Of a stretch of 64,000 bases of DNA, positions 52,988 through 63,562 are shown piece by piece. Below the pieces are notes generated by a model that saw nothing but the letters and a program-made list of their open reading frames with translations, ran no database searches and was not told the DNA's origin. The translations under genes and the position numbers were made by a program. The stretch comes from an uncultured Bacteroidaceae bacterium. Its GTDB lineage: Bacteria; Bacteroidota; Bacteroidia; Bacteroidales; Bacteroidaceae. Where the stretch lies: positions 46,043-110,042 of the forward strand of contig CAJOLZ010000004.1 of NCBI GenBank assembly GCA_905235575.1, given 5' to 3'. The number at the start of each line of letters is the position of its first letter. Position 1 is the first letter of the stretch.

Positions 52988-55900
52988 ATGACACGAACAA
53001 GATATATAACATGTCTATTTGCCCTCCTCGCCTGCCACATGGTGGTTTTGGCACAGGGAGGTGAATCCGATACCAAACTTTCAGGAACGCCCATCGGTTC
53101 GACCTATAGCTATAACAACAATTCGGGAAGTCCTTCGACCACTGTAAACACATGCGCCAACGCTTTCGACGGAGACGCCGCAACATACTTTGCAGCGTGG
53201 GAATCGAATCTGGGCTGGGCTGGACTCGACCTGGGAACAAAGCACGTCATCACACGCATCGGCTTCATGCCCCGCGCAACAAGCAGCGGTCCGCGCTATA
53301 TGCAACTCGGCATCTTCGAGGGCGCCAACCGCGCAGATTTCATGGACGCAGTGCCCCTCTACCTCATCAGTGAAGTGCCCGAGGCAAACACCATAACGTA
53401 CTGTGACGTAAATGTTTCGCGTGGATTCCGCTACGTGCGCTACATAGGCCCCACCTCAACACGTAGTGTCGTAGCCGAACTCGAATTCTACGGACACGAG
53501 GGAGAAGGCGACGACAGCAAGTTCTACCAGATCACCAACATTCCGACGCTCAGCGTACATGTGCAGAACAATGTCGTACCCGAAGTGCGTGGAGAAGACC
53601 ACGAGGCACAGTCGCAGCTCATCTTTGATGACGGAACGATGATTCAGGACTATCCAATCCTCTTCCGAGTGCGCGGAAACTTCTCGTCCACACACCCCAA
53701 CAAGGCCTTCCGCATGAAGTACAACGATGGCAAGAGCCACCATGTGATGAACGGCGGAAGAAACGAATCGCCTGCCAAGTGCAAGAAGTGGGTGCTCATC
53801 AACAGCTATCGCGACAAGACCCTCATGCGCAACCCCGTAGCATGGGCCATGTCACGCCGCACGGAAATGCAGTGGACGCCATGGAGCCAGGTTGTTGACC
53901 TCGTCATCAACGGCACCTATTGGGGCACCTATACCCTGGCAGACGCTGTCAGCGTAGATCCACAACGCATCAACATCACCGAGATGTACGAGGACGACCT
54001 CGACGACGAGGCCATCACCGGAGGCTATTACGTGGAAGTTGACAACAATGCTGGTCGCGAGCCCTACCACTTCAGCTCATCGCACGGAAACCCCATCACC
54101 GTACACGACCCCGACGAAGACGTCATACAGTCTGCGCAGTTCAATTACATCAAGAACACGTGGAATGATATGGAGGCCAAAGTCTATGCCTCCAACTACA
54201 CCGACCCGGAGGATGGCATGCGCTCGGTGCTCGACATGGAGACTTTCCTCCGTCACTTCCTCACAAGCGAGTTCAACGGCAACACCGACATGCTCTGCCA
54301 AGTTTTCTTCTATAAAGAGCGCGGCGACGACCACTTCTATGTTGGTCCCGTATGGGATGCCGACCTCGCCCTCGAAAACGACCAGAACACCTATCCGGCC
54401 AACCAGCGCATGGACTGGACCTACAAGGTACGTTGCACCGGCAACTGGACGGACTTTGTCAGACGTGTCCTCTCCGACCCCGCCGCCTTTGCACAACTGC
54501 AGGCCATGTGGGCAAAACTGCGCATGAAAGGCAACTTTGACCCGAGCGATGTGGCTGCAGACGTTGACTCCATACGCGAGGAGATTCGTGCATCTGCCAA
54601 CCTCAACTTCATCCGTTGGCCATACCTGAACCAGCGACTGGACCTCAATCCGCGCGTGGAAGGAACATGGGACGGAGAGGTGGACCGCGTCAAGAACTTC
54701 GTCCATGACCGCGTTGCATGGATGGACGAAATGCTGTCCTATGGCACCGTACCTCAGGAGAACGGAGTCTATCAAATTGCATCGGCACTCGAGCTGTCCA
54801 ACTTCAGCCGTATCATCAACAAGAATGGTCCGAAGAATGCCGACGCCGTACTCCTGTCAGACATTGACATGAGCGAATTCAACAACGAGTTCGAGCCTAT
54901 CGGCACTGCACTGAAGCCCTATCAGGGAATCTTCGAAGGAGGAAGCCACAAGATAAGCAACCTGCATGTCGGTAACGAGAAGGCACAATACGTAGGACTC
55001 TTCGGAGCACTCGCCGGTGGCACACAGGTGAAGAACCTCACCATCGACTCGACATGCTCCTTCACCGGCTCGCATTATATCGGCGGTCTGACAGGACGTG
55101 CCCAGCGAGGCGACGTGGATATCCGCAACTGCGGCAACGAAGCCGACGTGACCGCATCGGGACAGCGCGTGGGAGCCATCGTGGGTGGTGCATATAACGC
55201 AAACGTAACCATCACCAACTGCTACAACACAGGAAACGTCAGCGGACGCGAGAACGTGGCGGCATTCGTGGGATGGGCTTCGGGCGACGTGAGCGTGACC
55301 AACAGCTACAACGCAGGTGAAGTGACCGGTGCAACAGAAGGACTGGAGTTCACCTCGGGCACCAACGTCAACCTGACACAAGTCTACGACCTGCGCTACC
55401 ACACACAGGCAAGCCCCATCACCGAGGAGCAGATTACCTCAGGTCAGCTGTGCTATCAACTCGACGCACAGGCCGGAGTGGTGACGTGGTATCAGAACCT
55501 GGACAACGGAGACACACCCGACACACACCCGATTCTGATAGATTCGCATGGCTCGGTATTCTGGGACAACGGAATATACACCAACACCAACCCCGACGGA
55601 TATAACTACAGATACTACAAGCTGGATATCTCGGCAATCAGGGGCGACAACTTCCTCCAGTTCGCGGAGTTTGACCTGCTCGACCGTAAGGCGAACGACT
55701 ACAGCGAGATGACCATCTATGCCGGCACCAAAAGCAGCGTTACACACGAAGACTGGCCCAACGCAGCCGACAACAACACCGGCACCAAGTACTGCTCCCA
55801 GTTCAATGGACGCGCATACTTCCTCTTCGACGCGAAGTCCGAGATAGAGATTGCAGGCTATCGCATCTACACTGCCAACGACACGCAGAGCATCCCCAAC

Positions 55901-56212
55901 CGCAACCCGGTGAGCTGGAAACTCTATGGTACGAACACCTATACGACCAACCCGGACTCCAGCGTATGGGAACTGATTGACGAGCGCAAGAACGACAACA
56001 CACTCGGCGCAACCAACTTCACGCCTTACGACTTCACCGTGAAATGGCCCAAGAAAGAGACTACTGGCATAGAGACCATCGCCAACACGACGAACACCGA
56101 CAACGCCGTATACGACCTAAGCGGACGTCGCGTGGCAGACACAATCGACAATGCACGCCGCCTGCCGCAGGGCATATACATCGTGAGCGGAAAGAAGATA
56201 ATGATAAAATAA
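52988..56212 (+). CDS. CotH kinase-family protein with discoidin (F5/8C) and GLUG-type domains, likely T9SS cargo
   Basis: This 1074-residue secreted protein has a signal peptide (CLFALLACHMVVLAQ). An N-terminal F5/8 type C domain follows (NAFDGDAATYFAAWES, ELEFYGHEGEG; about 25-175). A CotH kinase-like domain comes next (VRGNFSSTHPNKAFRMKY, NGTYWGTYTLADAV, YVGPVWDADLALEND; about 185-580). A segment with GLUG-like repeats (LFGALAGGTQVKNLTID, IGGLTGRAQRGDVDIRNC; about 650-790) precedes a second discoidin domain (about 870-1040). The tail AVYDLSGRRV...LPQGIYIVSGKK is a type A T9SS sorting signal. CotH kinases phosphorylate spore-coat protein in Bacillus. In Bacteroidetes the role is unknown, perhaps at a surface glycan. 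The next gene starts 100 bases downstream. Confidence 0.82.
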   Translation: MTRTRYITCLFALLACHMVVLAQGGESDTKLSGTPIGSTYSYNNNSGSPSTTVNTCANAFDGDAATYFAAWESNLGWAGLDLGTKHVITRIGFMPRATSSGPRYMQLGIFEGANRADFMDAVPLYLISEVPEANTITYCDVNVSRGFRYVRYIGPTSTRSVVAELEFYGHEGEGDDSKFYQITNIPTLSVHVQNNVVPEVRGEDHEAQSQLIFDDGTMIQDYPILFRVRGNFSSTHPNKAFRMKYNDGKSHHVMNGGRNESPAKCKKWVLINSYRDKTLMRNPVAWAMSRRTEMQWTPWSQVVDLVINGTYWGTYTLADAVSVDPQRINITEMYEDDLDDEAITGGYYVEVDNNAGREPYHFSSSHGNPITVHDPDEDVIQSAQFNYIKNTWNDMEAKVYASNYTDPEDGMRSVLDMETFLRHFLTSEFNGNTDMLCQVFFYKERGDDHFYVGPVWDADLALENDQNTYPANQRMDWTYKVRCTGNWTDFVRRVLSDPAAFAQLQAMWAKLRMKGNFDPSDVAADVDSIREEIRASANLNFIRWPYLNQRLDLNPRVEGTWDGEVDRVKNFVHDRVAWMDEMLSYGTVPQENGVYQIASALELSNFSRIINKNGPKNADAVLLSDIDMSEFNNEFEPIGTALKPYQGIFEGGSHKISNLHVGNEKAQYVGLFGALAGGTQVKNLTIDSTCSFTGSHYIGGLTGRAQRGDVDIRNCGNEADVTASGQRVGAIVGGAYNANVTITNCYNTGNVSGRENVAAFVGWASGDVSVTNSYNAGEVTGATEGLEFTSGTNVNLTQVYDLRYHTQASPITEEQITSGQLCYQLDAQAGVVTWYQNLDNGDTPDTHPILIDSHGSVFWDNGIYTNTNPDGYNYRYYKLDISAIRGDNFLQFAEFDLLDRKANDYSEMTIYAGTKSSVTHEDWPNAADNNTGTKYCSQFNGRAYFLFDAKSEIEIAGYRIYTANDTQSIPNRNPVSWKLYGTNTYTTNPDSSVWELIDERKNDNTLGATNFTPYDFTVKWPKKETTGIETIANTTNTDNAVYDLSGRRVADTIDNARRLPQGIYIVSGKKIMIK

Positions 56213-56312
56213 CGTACGCACGTACATATACTAACTAACACATAAACCAAACAAAGAGAAGAAAAAACAGAGTTCAAAACCTTTTTATTAACCATTTCTA
56301 AACAAAACTACT

Positions 56313-59300
56313 ATGAAAAGTATTTTTACTTTTAAGCACAAGACCATTACGGCTCTCTTTGCTATGGCATTGCTGATGCTGGGTCAAAGTGCAATGGCAC
56401 AGTCGGACGACTTCTTCCTGACTGCCATCGGCGGAACCAAGATGGGTGGCGACGAAGGTGAAGAGAAGCTGGTCGACCAGCTGGGTTCAACAAAGTGGGG
56501 ACAGTACCTGCGCGATGGTGACATGATTGTCATCATGAAAGGTAGCGAGTCCATCGTCCCCAAACACTACTTCGTGGTTACAGCTGCCGACACAGGCTTG
56601 CACCCCGAACGTAACTGGCGTTCATGGTACATCTATGCTGCCAACTTTGCAAGCGACGAGGAAGCTGTAAATGCTGACGATAGCGCATGGACACTCATCG
56701 ACGACAAACAAGGTGTGGGCGACATGCAGATTCCTGGCATGAGCGGTTATACTGTCGAGTTCGACGTATCGGAGAACGTAACCACCTCCTACAAGTACTT
56801 CAAGCTGGTGATTAATGAGATTCAGTCGTTCGACCAGGACACCTACATGCAGATGGGCGAGTTCGGTTTCGGTGATCCCATCGAGATCTATTCGTTTACT
56901 CCCGTCAGATCAAACGCTGCTACTAACGTGACCGACGGTGACGAAGGTCCCTGGCGTCTGGTGGACGGTTTCACCGGCAAGTGGGGTTACAACAGCGAGG
57001 CAGACAGATGGCTCATCTTCCGTTCCTCGATTGCATTCGTACCCTACTTCTACACCCTGACAACCGCCAACGACACGGGCAACTATAACACCCGTAACTG
57101 GCGTTCGTGGGAAATCTACGGTGCAAACTTTGATACCGATGACGATGCAACAGCAGAGTCACCTGCATGGACCCTCATCGACCAGAAAGAGGATATCGGT
57201 TCGGACGTACTGCCCAACGCAAACTTTGTTGAAGTTTACTTCACACTCTCCGAGACTGTAACCCAAAGCTACAACTACTTCAAGGTGAATATCAGCACAC
57301 CTGGTAGCGAAGGTTTCACCCAGATGTCCGAGTTGCTCATCGGTGCACAGTCTGTCTTCAACACCAAGAAGAACAATCTGGTGAAGGAGTACAGCGCATT
57401 TAATCTGAACGTAAGAGCATACAAGGCCTACAAGGATGCTTATCAGGATGCCCTCGATAAGCTGATTGCAACGGACCAGGCTTCTGAGATTGCAGCCGCT
57501 GTGAAGGTTATGGACGAAGCTAAGGCACAGGTTACCAAATCTGTTTCTGGCTACAACACGCTGGAGAGCACACTGGGAAGCTTCCAGTCGAGCTATGGCA
57601 AGCTGAGCGCCGCAGGACAGAAGTTCTATGACGACTATGTGGGCACCAACGCTGGTCCCAGCGCCACATATCCCAACGGTACATATCAGTACATCGTAGA
57701 GAACTGCCCGCTGGACGACGCTGGCATCACAGAAGAGTGCCAGTTCCTGAGCGACAAGCTTCTGGAGTATTCCGAAGACCTGGCTGGTGACGCCATCGTT
57801 GACGTAACTTACGAGGCTCTCGACGGTACCCCTGGCTTCAACACTAACGAAGGCTACGCTTCACTGGTGGACGGTGATACTGGCACCAAGTGGTGTGCAA
57901 ACAACGGTGACCATATTGCCCAGACCGACTACACAACCTGGTACATTGTCTTCAAGGCAAGCGAGCCCATTGCTCCGACATACTATCGTCTCGTAACTGG
58001 TAATGACACTGAAAGCAGCTCTGGACGTAACTGGCTTAACTACCGAATCTTTGCAGGTAGCTTCGCAAGCGACGATGACGCAACTGTTACCGCCGACGGA
58101 TGGAAGCTGATTGATGACAAGAAGGACGTTGGCACCGACCAGATTCCTGCAGCCAACACAACAGCATGCTATCTGTATCTGTCGCAGCCCGCTGAAGAGA
58201 AGTACGATTACTTCATGATTATTATCGACAACGAAGTAAGCGGTGGTCTCCAGCAGATGGCCGAGTTTACCTTCTACAACACCGGTAACATCATCGTAGA
58301 GCGCGAGGAAAGTGCAGAGAAGTATGCACTTGACATCGACACAATGTATGTTCAGCCTGCACTCGTTGACACCTATAAGGATGCACTGAAGCAGATGCAG
58401 AAGGTATCGAGCATCAACGACCTCTCGAAAGCTTCCAACGCACTCGAGAGTGCATACAACAACCTCCTCAGCTGTAACGAGGCATACAAAGCATACATCG
58501 AGACCATCGAGAGCATCATCGCCAACTCACTGGGCGACGTTGCAGAAGCTGAGCCCGAAATGGTTGACTACTTCTCTGACGCAGAGATTGCTCCCAACGA
58601 GCTGTATGTAAACGGTAACTATACCTACATCGTAAAGCACTGCCCGCTCAACACATCCGACATCACCAAGGAGAAGGATTACTGGGACGGCTTCGTAGAG
58701 TCACTGCTCAGCGGTAAAGCTATCGTTATTGACGGTAACACTGCATTCGGTTCCAACGAGAACCACCCGAAACTCGTCGACGACGACGAAACGACCAAGT
58801 GGGCTGGCACAATGCCCTCTGACGGTGCATTCCTTATCTTCAAGTTCCTCACACCGCAGCAGCCCGCCCTCTACTCGCTGCTCACCGGTGGCGACACTGG
58901 AACCTATCCTGGCCGTAACTGGGATGACTGGAAGATTTACGGTGGTAACTTCAACAGCAACGCAGAGGCAACTCGCGACGCTGAAGGCTGGGTACTCCTC
59001 GATGACCGTACCGGCATGAGCGACGTTCGTCTGCCCGCACAGAGCAGCGTACTGGGATACTTCGGCTTCAACCAGGGTATCACAGAGGAATACAAGTACT
59101 TCCGCGTAGAGATTAGCAAGGCCGCAAGCGGTAGCGCAATCCAGATGACCGAAATGAGATTCCTCGACGAAGATGCATTCCTTGAACTCCGCGAAGAATA
59201 TGTAGGCATGGCTGTTGACTTCGATACCTACGTGACCGCAGAGCAGGATCTGCTTGACGAGTATGACCTGACCGCTGTTGAAAGCATCCAGAGTGCCGAA

Positions 59301-61175
59301 GACTTCGAGACACTCTATGAGAACTATCAGGCAGCTCTCAACCTGCAGAAGAAGATTACCAACAGCGTCAACACCTATCAGGCATATCAGAACGCTGTTG
59401 AGGATATCAAGACCTATCTGGATGAGAACGAGCTGGATGCAAGCGAAGATCTCGAAATTCTGGAAGTCTACCTGAACGAAGACGAGGACGAGTCTGAGAC
59501 TTATCCCAACGGTACTTTCACACACATCTATGACATCCACGAGCTGAACGACAGCACCATCCTGGCTGAAATCGACTTCGTGAGAGCTCTGCAGAACAAG
59601 GCTGTGGCCGCTGGTTATGTAGCCGGCACCGACGTAACCTCTCTGCTCGTGAATCCGTCGTTCGGCAAGGCAAGCTATGCTGAAGGCACCACTACCTACT
59701 GCAGCTTCGAAGGCTGGGAAGGAACCGCCTACACCTACGGCGCTAGCCCCGACGGCACAATGCCCGCAGCCGAGAACGTATTCCAGAGATGTGACATCAA
59801 CCAGACACTCACCGGTCTGAAGAACGGTATCTACGAACTGCGCATAAATGCCGGTTATCGTCCCTGCGGCGACATCCTGAGCACGAACTACGCAGCACGC
59901 ATCTATGCTAACGAGAACTGGAACTACGTACAGGGCGTTATCGAAGACATGGTAAGTGTTGAAGACGCTATTGACGGTGTTAACTGCCACCTGACTGGCA
60001 CAGCTGACCAGCCCATCGTCACTATCGATGGTGACACCATTGGTTATGTAATCTGGGGTGTAACTGGCTCGGCTATCGCATTCAAGGCTGGCCGCTACCA
60101 GAACTCTACCATCGTGAATGTAACCGACGGCACACTGAAGATTGGTATTCAGGATCCCGGTACATCTAAGACTGACAACGAATGGCTGGGCTTCGGCAAC
60201 ACGACCCTGATCTACCGTGGCGAACTGGGCAGCGACGAGAGCGTAGAAGGTCTCGACAATGTTCTGGAAAGCTATGTAGCACGTGCTAATACCCTCATCG
60301 AATGGGAAGCTGTTTGGGACGAGAACTACACCGCAACTCCGAACTATGCACAGGCTGACCGCAACGCTCTTCAGTCGGCAATCGACGCTGTTGAGACTGC
60401 AAGTTCAGCAAGCCAGAAGTATGAGTTGGTTGAGAAGTTCATCGAAATCTTCGACCGTATCTACGAAACCAAGAAGGCTTACATTACCCTCTTCGAGGCT
60501 CAGGTGACAGTTTCCGAGAAGTACACTGCTCCTCACAGCGACACTGACGATCCCACGAAGATGCATAACCACTACGGTCTGCTGACTCCCGACGAGCAAG
60601 ATCAGTTCAACGAGGATATGTATGCTATCGAGGACTACGTTATCGACGGTACCGTATCCGCTGAAGAAGCTCTGAAGATCAAGGCCGACCTGTATGACAA
60701 GTATCCCGCATACCTGGAGTACAACGAGGTTACCCGTGCACAGAGTCCGCGCGTGGCTACCACCGAGACCGAAGCCTTCGGTTATGACATGGTAATCAAT
60801 GGCGCACTGCCCTTCGTCATCCTGGACGGCATCTACGAAGAGTTCGCAGCCGACAAGACCATCCTCACATTCGAGTACAAGTCGGATGCCGACCTGACGA
60901 ACGGTACATTCTACTTCGACCTGAGCAACGCTTCGCGTGCACTCAGCTACGATGTACTTCCCGCAAGCAGCGAGTGGAAGAAGCTTTACTTCGACATCTC
61001 CGGTCCTCGCACCGACTGGGGTTGGGGTAAGACGTCGAGCATCCTGCGCTGGGCAATGACCAACGGCACAACTGGCAACCTGCAGATGCGCAAGATGACA
61101 GTTATCACCGAGGCACAGATGGAAGCCGAAGGTGGAAGCATCACCACTGGCATCGAGACTGTCGGCTGCTGCTAA
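56313..61175 (+). CDS. Giant secreted protein with four discoidin-like repeats; C-terminal sorting tail out of frame
   Basis: This is a 1620-residue secreted protein. After the signal peptide (ITALFAMALLMLGQSAMAQ) come four F5/8C-like modules of about 150 residues each (about 30-185, 195-345, 498-670, 785-960). They share LVDxxxxTKW, (R)NW-x-x-W-x-IY-x-(A/G)-NF and WTLIDDK-type motifs (for example RNWRSWYIYAANFASD, RNWRSWEIYGANFDTD, RNWDDWKIYGGNFNSN). Helical linkers separate them, some with GTYQYIVENCPL / GNYTYIVKHCPL. A beta domain (about 1110-1310) and a last domain follow. Discoidin modules usually bind glycans or proteins. The frame stops at TAA 61173-61175 after TGIETVGCC, while the expected T9SS tail continues in the next frame. 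Confidence 0.85.
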   Translation: MKSIFTFKHKTITALFAMALLMLGQSAMAQSDDFFLTAIGGTKMGGDEGEEKLVDQLGSTKWGQYLRDGDMIVIMKGSESIVPKHYFVVTAADTGLHPERNWRSWYIYAANFASDEEAVNADDSAWTLIDDKQGVGDMQIPGMSGYTVEFDVSENVTTSYKYFKLVINEIQSFDQDTYMQMGEFGFGDPIEIYSFTPVRSNAATNVTDGDEGPWRLVDGFTGKWGYNSEADRWLIFRSSIAFVPYFYTLTTANDTGNYNTRNWRSWEIYGANFDTDDDATAESPAWTLIDQKEDIGSDVLPNANFVEVYFTLSETVTQSYNYFKVNISTPGSEGFTQMSELLIGAQSVFNTKKNNLVKEYSAFNLNVRAYKAYKDAYQDALDKLIATDQASEIAAAVKVMDEAKAQVTKSVSGYNTLESTLGSFQSSYGKLSAAGQKFYDDYVGTNAGPSATYPNGTYQYIVENCPLDDAGITEECQFLSDKLLEYSEDLAGDAIVDVTYEALDGTPGFNTNEGYASLVDGDTGTKWCANNGDHIAQTDYTTWYIVFKASEPIAPTYYRLVTGNDTESSSGRNWLNYRIFAGSFASDDDATVTADGWKLIDDKKDVGTDQIPAANTTACYLYLSQPAEEKYDYFMIIIDNEVSGGLQQMAEFTFYNTGNIIVEREESAEKYALDIDTMYVQPALVDTYKDALKQMQKVSSINDLSKASNALESAYNNLLSCNEAYKAYIETIESIIANSLGDVAEAEPEMVDYFSDAEIAPNELYVNGNYTYIVKHCPLNTSDITKEKDYWDGFVESLLSGKAIVIDGNTAFGSNENHPKLVDDDETTKWAGTMPSDGAFLIFKFLTPQQPALYSLLTGGDTGTYPGRNWDDWKIYGGNFNSNAEATRDAEGWVLLDDRTGMSDVRLPAQSSVLGYFGFNQGITEEYKYFRVEISKAASGSAIQMTEMRFLDEDAFLELREEYVGMAVDFDTYVTAEQDLLDEYDLTAVESIQSAEDFETLYENYQAALNLQKKITNSVNTYQAYQNAVEDIKTYLDENELDASEDLEILEVYLNEDEDESETYPNGTFTHIYDIHELNDSTILAEIDFVRALQNKAVAAGYVAGTDVTSLLVNPSFGKASYAEGTTTYCSFEGWEGTAYTYGASPDGTMPAAENVFQRCDINQTLTGLKNGIYELRINAGYRPCGDILSTNYAARIYANENWNYVQGVIEDMVSVEDAIDGVNCHLTGTADQPIVTIDGDTIGYVIWGVTGSAIAFKAGRYQNSTIVNVTDGTLKIGIQDPGTSKTDNEWLGFGNTTLIYRGELGSDESVEGLDNVLESYVARANTLIEWEAVWDENYTATPNYAQADRNALQSAIDAVETASSASQKYELVEKFIEIFDRIYETKKAYITLFEAQVTVSEKYTAPHSDTDDPTKMHNHYGLLTPDEQDQFNEDMYAIEDYVIDGTVSAEEALKIKADLYDKYPAYLEYNEVTRAQSPRVATTETEAFGYDMVINGALPFVILDGIYEEFAADKTILTFEYKSDADLTNGTFYFDLSNASRALSYDVLPASSEWKKLYFDISGPRTDWGWGKTSSILRWAMTNGTTGNLQMRKMTVITEAQMEAEGGSITTGIETVGCC

Positions 61176-61269
61176 GCGCTCCGGCATCTACACCATCACA
61201 GGTGTACGTGTTGAGAAGGCTAACCGCGGTCTCTACATCATCGACGGCAAGAAGGTACTCGTAAAGTAA
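61165..61269 (+). pseudogene. Frameshifted T9SS type A sorting tail of the preceding gene
   Basis: Read in frame +1, these 35 codons give AAAKRSGIYTITGVRVEKAN followed by RGLYIIDGKKVLVK and a stop at 61267-61269. This is a typical T9SS C-terminal signal (compare GIYIVSGKKIMIK at the end of the CotH protein). It joins TGIETV of the main frame directly if one G of GTCGGCTGCTGCT (61161-61173) is removed. Either a real one-base mutation, a phase-variable site or an assembly error separates the two. Confidence 0.8.
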
Positions 61270-61285
61270 GAAAATGACGTTCCGC

Positions 61286-61354
61286 ACCGACTGAACAAGT
61301 CGGTCTGACACCGAAAAGTTCCTGGGTAGACAATGAGAGCCTACCCAGGAACTT
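61286..61354 (+). other. Two strong stem-loops between the 1620-residue protein and fasciclin genes
   Basis: First ACCGACT-GAACA-AGTCGGT (61286-61304), then a 14-bp perfect stem AAGTTCCTGGGTAG / CTACCCAGGAACTT (61316-61354, 11-base loop). No T run follows, so these may be processing or stability elements in an operon mRNA, or a leaky terminator. Confidence 0.6.
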
Positions 61355-61399
61355 ACCCATAAAATTACATAAGAAAGCTCCCACATAGAAAAGAACATT

Positions 61400-63532
61400 A
61401 TGAGGAAACTATTTTTTATAGGTCTTGCGTCCCTGCTGACACTTGCCAGCTGCAAGGAGGACGTAGATACCTCAGCACGCTATGTATTCACAGAAAGTAC
61501 AATCGTATCCTATCTGGAGAACCATCAGGACACTTACTCCGAATACATAGAGCTGACGAAGAAAGTTCCGATGAGCCGGGTTAGCGCCACAACTGTCTAC
61601 CAGCTGCTCGCGGCACGTGGAAACTACACGTGTTTCGTTCCGACAAACGATGCCATTCACGAATATCTGGAAAGCCTCGTGGAAAGCGGACTCATCGAAG
61701 AGCCCACTTGGGATGCCTTTAAGGCTTTCCCCGACAGCTCGAAGCTGGACTCCATTCGCACCGTCATCGTAAAGAACAGTATTATCGACGGAAAAGACGA
61801 AGTAACACAGCGTTACGAACTCGCACTATTCCCCACGACATCTAACGGAGAGTTTCCTCTGGCTAACCTTAACGACAACAAACTGTCCGTTTACTGGCCC
61901 GAGAACACTGTAGATGAGTATTACATCAACGGAGACTGCGAAATCGACCAGAAGAACCGCGACATACGAACGCTCAACGGTATCATATTCCAGTTGCACA
62001 AAGTTATCGCGCCCGACGAAATAACAGCCAAGCGTTACTTCCAGGACATTCTGGAGAAACAGACCGAAGGTATACTCACCTTTGCACGTGCCATACAGGC
62101 CTGCGGACTCATGGACACACTCAATGCCGTGCGTGACGAAGTCTACGAAGACCTTTACCAGCGTGGACTCATTCACGACTTCGAGGACTTCATGACAAAA
62201 GGATTCACTGACCAGAAAGCCACACAAACCGATGACGCATGCATGCCCGAGCACCGCAAGTACGGCTTCACAATCTTCCCCGAAACGGACGAATTCTGGA
62301 AAGAGCAGGGCTTAGACCCCAAAGACCCCGACCTGCTGAAGAAACTCACACAGTGGATTGTTGACAACAAACAATACTCCACAATCGAGAACCTGAAAGC
62401 CGACGAGAACTACACCTCCGAGGACAACATGCTCTATCAGTGGGTTACCTACCACATCCTCCCCTTCCGCGTAGCAGCCAACAAGCTCGTCTACCACGAA
62501 AACGAAAGAGGATATTCGCGCAGCAATCCCTACAAATACACCATACCCGTCTACGAGTACTATGCCACCATGGGCAAGCGCCGACTCATCAAGCTCTACG
62601 AGTCGAGCCTCAGTGATGGCGTGCGTATCAACCGCTTCCCCAAGCTCAATGACGGACGTTTTGACAACGGATACGAAAGCAGTTGTGATCCGGACAAGGA
62701 AGGCCCGCTCGTAATGCGCGACCACGAACTCGCAGTGGTCAACGACGTGGTCAACGCAGCCATATACCCCATCGACCGTCCACTCGCCTACAACGACGAG
62801 GTACGCGACAATCTGGGTAAAGACCGCATCCGCTTCGACGGTATGTCCCTCCTCCCCGAGGCCATGACAAACGAAGTGCGACGCAAAGACTCCACCGAGC
62901 CGCGCTTCCAGTTCGCTTACATCAACCCCAACAGCACCTACCAGTACTTCAAGAACTTCAGCATCAACGACGATGCCACGTTCATCTACTTCAACGGATA
63001 TCTCTACGGATGGATTCTCTACCGCAACGACGAGATGAAGGCACTCGGTAACTACGACCTCATGTTCACACTGCCACCCGTGCCCAAACGCGGAACATAC
63101 GAACTCCGATACAAGGTGCTCGCCACCGGTGCGCGAGGCATCATGCAGGTTTACTTCGGTGACGACCCCAACAACCTCCCCATCACAGGTATCCCCATCG
63201 ACATCCGAAAGGAACTCGACCAGTGGGAATCGGGTTACGAAGCTGACACGGGCGACCCCGACTACGACGCTGAAGTGGACAAGCGCATGCGTAACAACAA
63301 GGTAATGAAAGGTATCAACGGAATACAGGGCGACGGTCACCTGAGCGAACGTGAAGACAAGCGAATACAGCGCCGAATCATCACACGCCAGACACTCGAC
63401 CCGGACAAGACATACTACATACGTATGAAGTCTATCCTCGACTCCAAGAGCAACGAATTCTTCATGGACTACATGGAATTCTGTCCCAAGGAGGTTTACG
63501 ACAACCCCGAGACACCGGAGAATACCTGGTAA
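61400..63532 (+). CDS. Fasciclin-domain lipoprotein (paralogue 2)
   Basis: This 710-residue lipoprotein has signal RKLFFIGLASLLTLASC, then KEDVDTSARYVF. That last peptide is shared exactly with the paralogue at 36112-38253, apart from one residue further on. FAS1-type boxes are present: NYTCFVPTNDAIHEYLE, TLNGIIFQLHKVIAPDE and VTYHILPFRVAANKLVY. The C-terminal half ends MDYMEFCPKEVYDNPETPEN. It probably sits on the outer membrane. It lies 130 bases after the sorting-tail remnant on the same strand, with no promoter seen, so it may be in one unit with the discoidin protein genes, linking fasciclin to discoidin surface proteins (inference). A terminator follows. Confidence 0.82.
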   Translation: MRKLFFIGLASLLTLASCKEDVDTSARYVFTESTIVSYLENHQDTYSEYIELTKKVPMSRVSATTVYQLLAARGNYTCFVPTNDAIHEYLESLVESGLIEEPTWDAFKAFPDSSKLDSIRTVIVKNSIIDGKDEVTQRYELALFPTTSNGEFPLANLNDNKLSVYWPENTVDEYYINGDCEIDQKNRDIRTLNGIIFQLHKVIAPDEITAKRYFQDILEKQTEGILTFARAIQACGLMDTLNAVRDEVYEDLYQRGLIHDFEDFMTKGFTDQKATQTDDACMPEHRKYGFTIFPETDEFWKEQGLDPKDPDLLKKLTQWIVDNKQYSTIENLKADENYTSEDNMLYQWVTYHILPFRVAANKLVYHENERGYSRSNPYKYTIPVYEYYATMGKRRLIKLYESSLSDGVRINRFPKLNDGRFDNGYESSCDPDKEGPLVMRDHELAVVNDVVNAAIYPIDRPLAYNDEVRDNLGKDRIRFDGMSLLPEAMTNEVRRKDSTEPRFQFAYINPNSTYQYFKNFSINDDATFIYFNGYLYGWILYRNDEMKALGNYDLMFTLPPVPKRGTYELRYKVLATGARGIMQVYFGDDPNNLPITGIPIDIRKELDQWESGYEADTGDPDYDAEVDKRMRNNKVMKGINGIQGDGHLSEREDKRIQRRIITRQTLDPDKTYYIRMKSILDSKSNEFFMDYMEFCPKEVYDNPETPENTW

Positions 63533-63562
63533 TCGAACAGACCCATACATACGGAAAAACAA

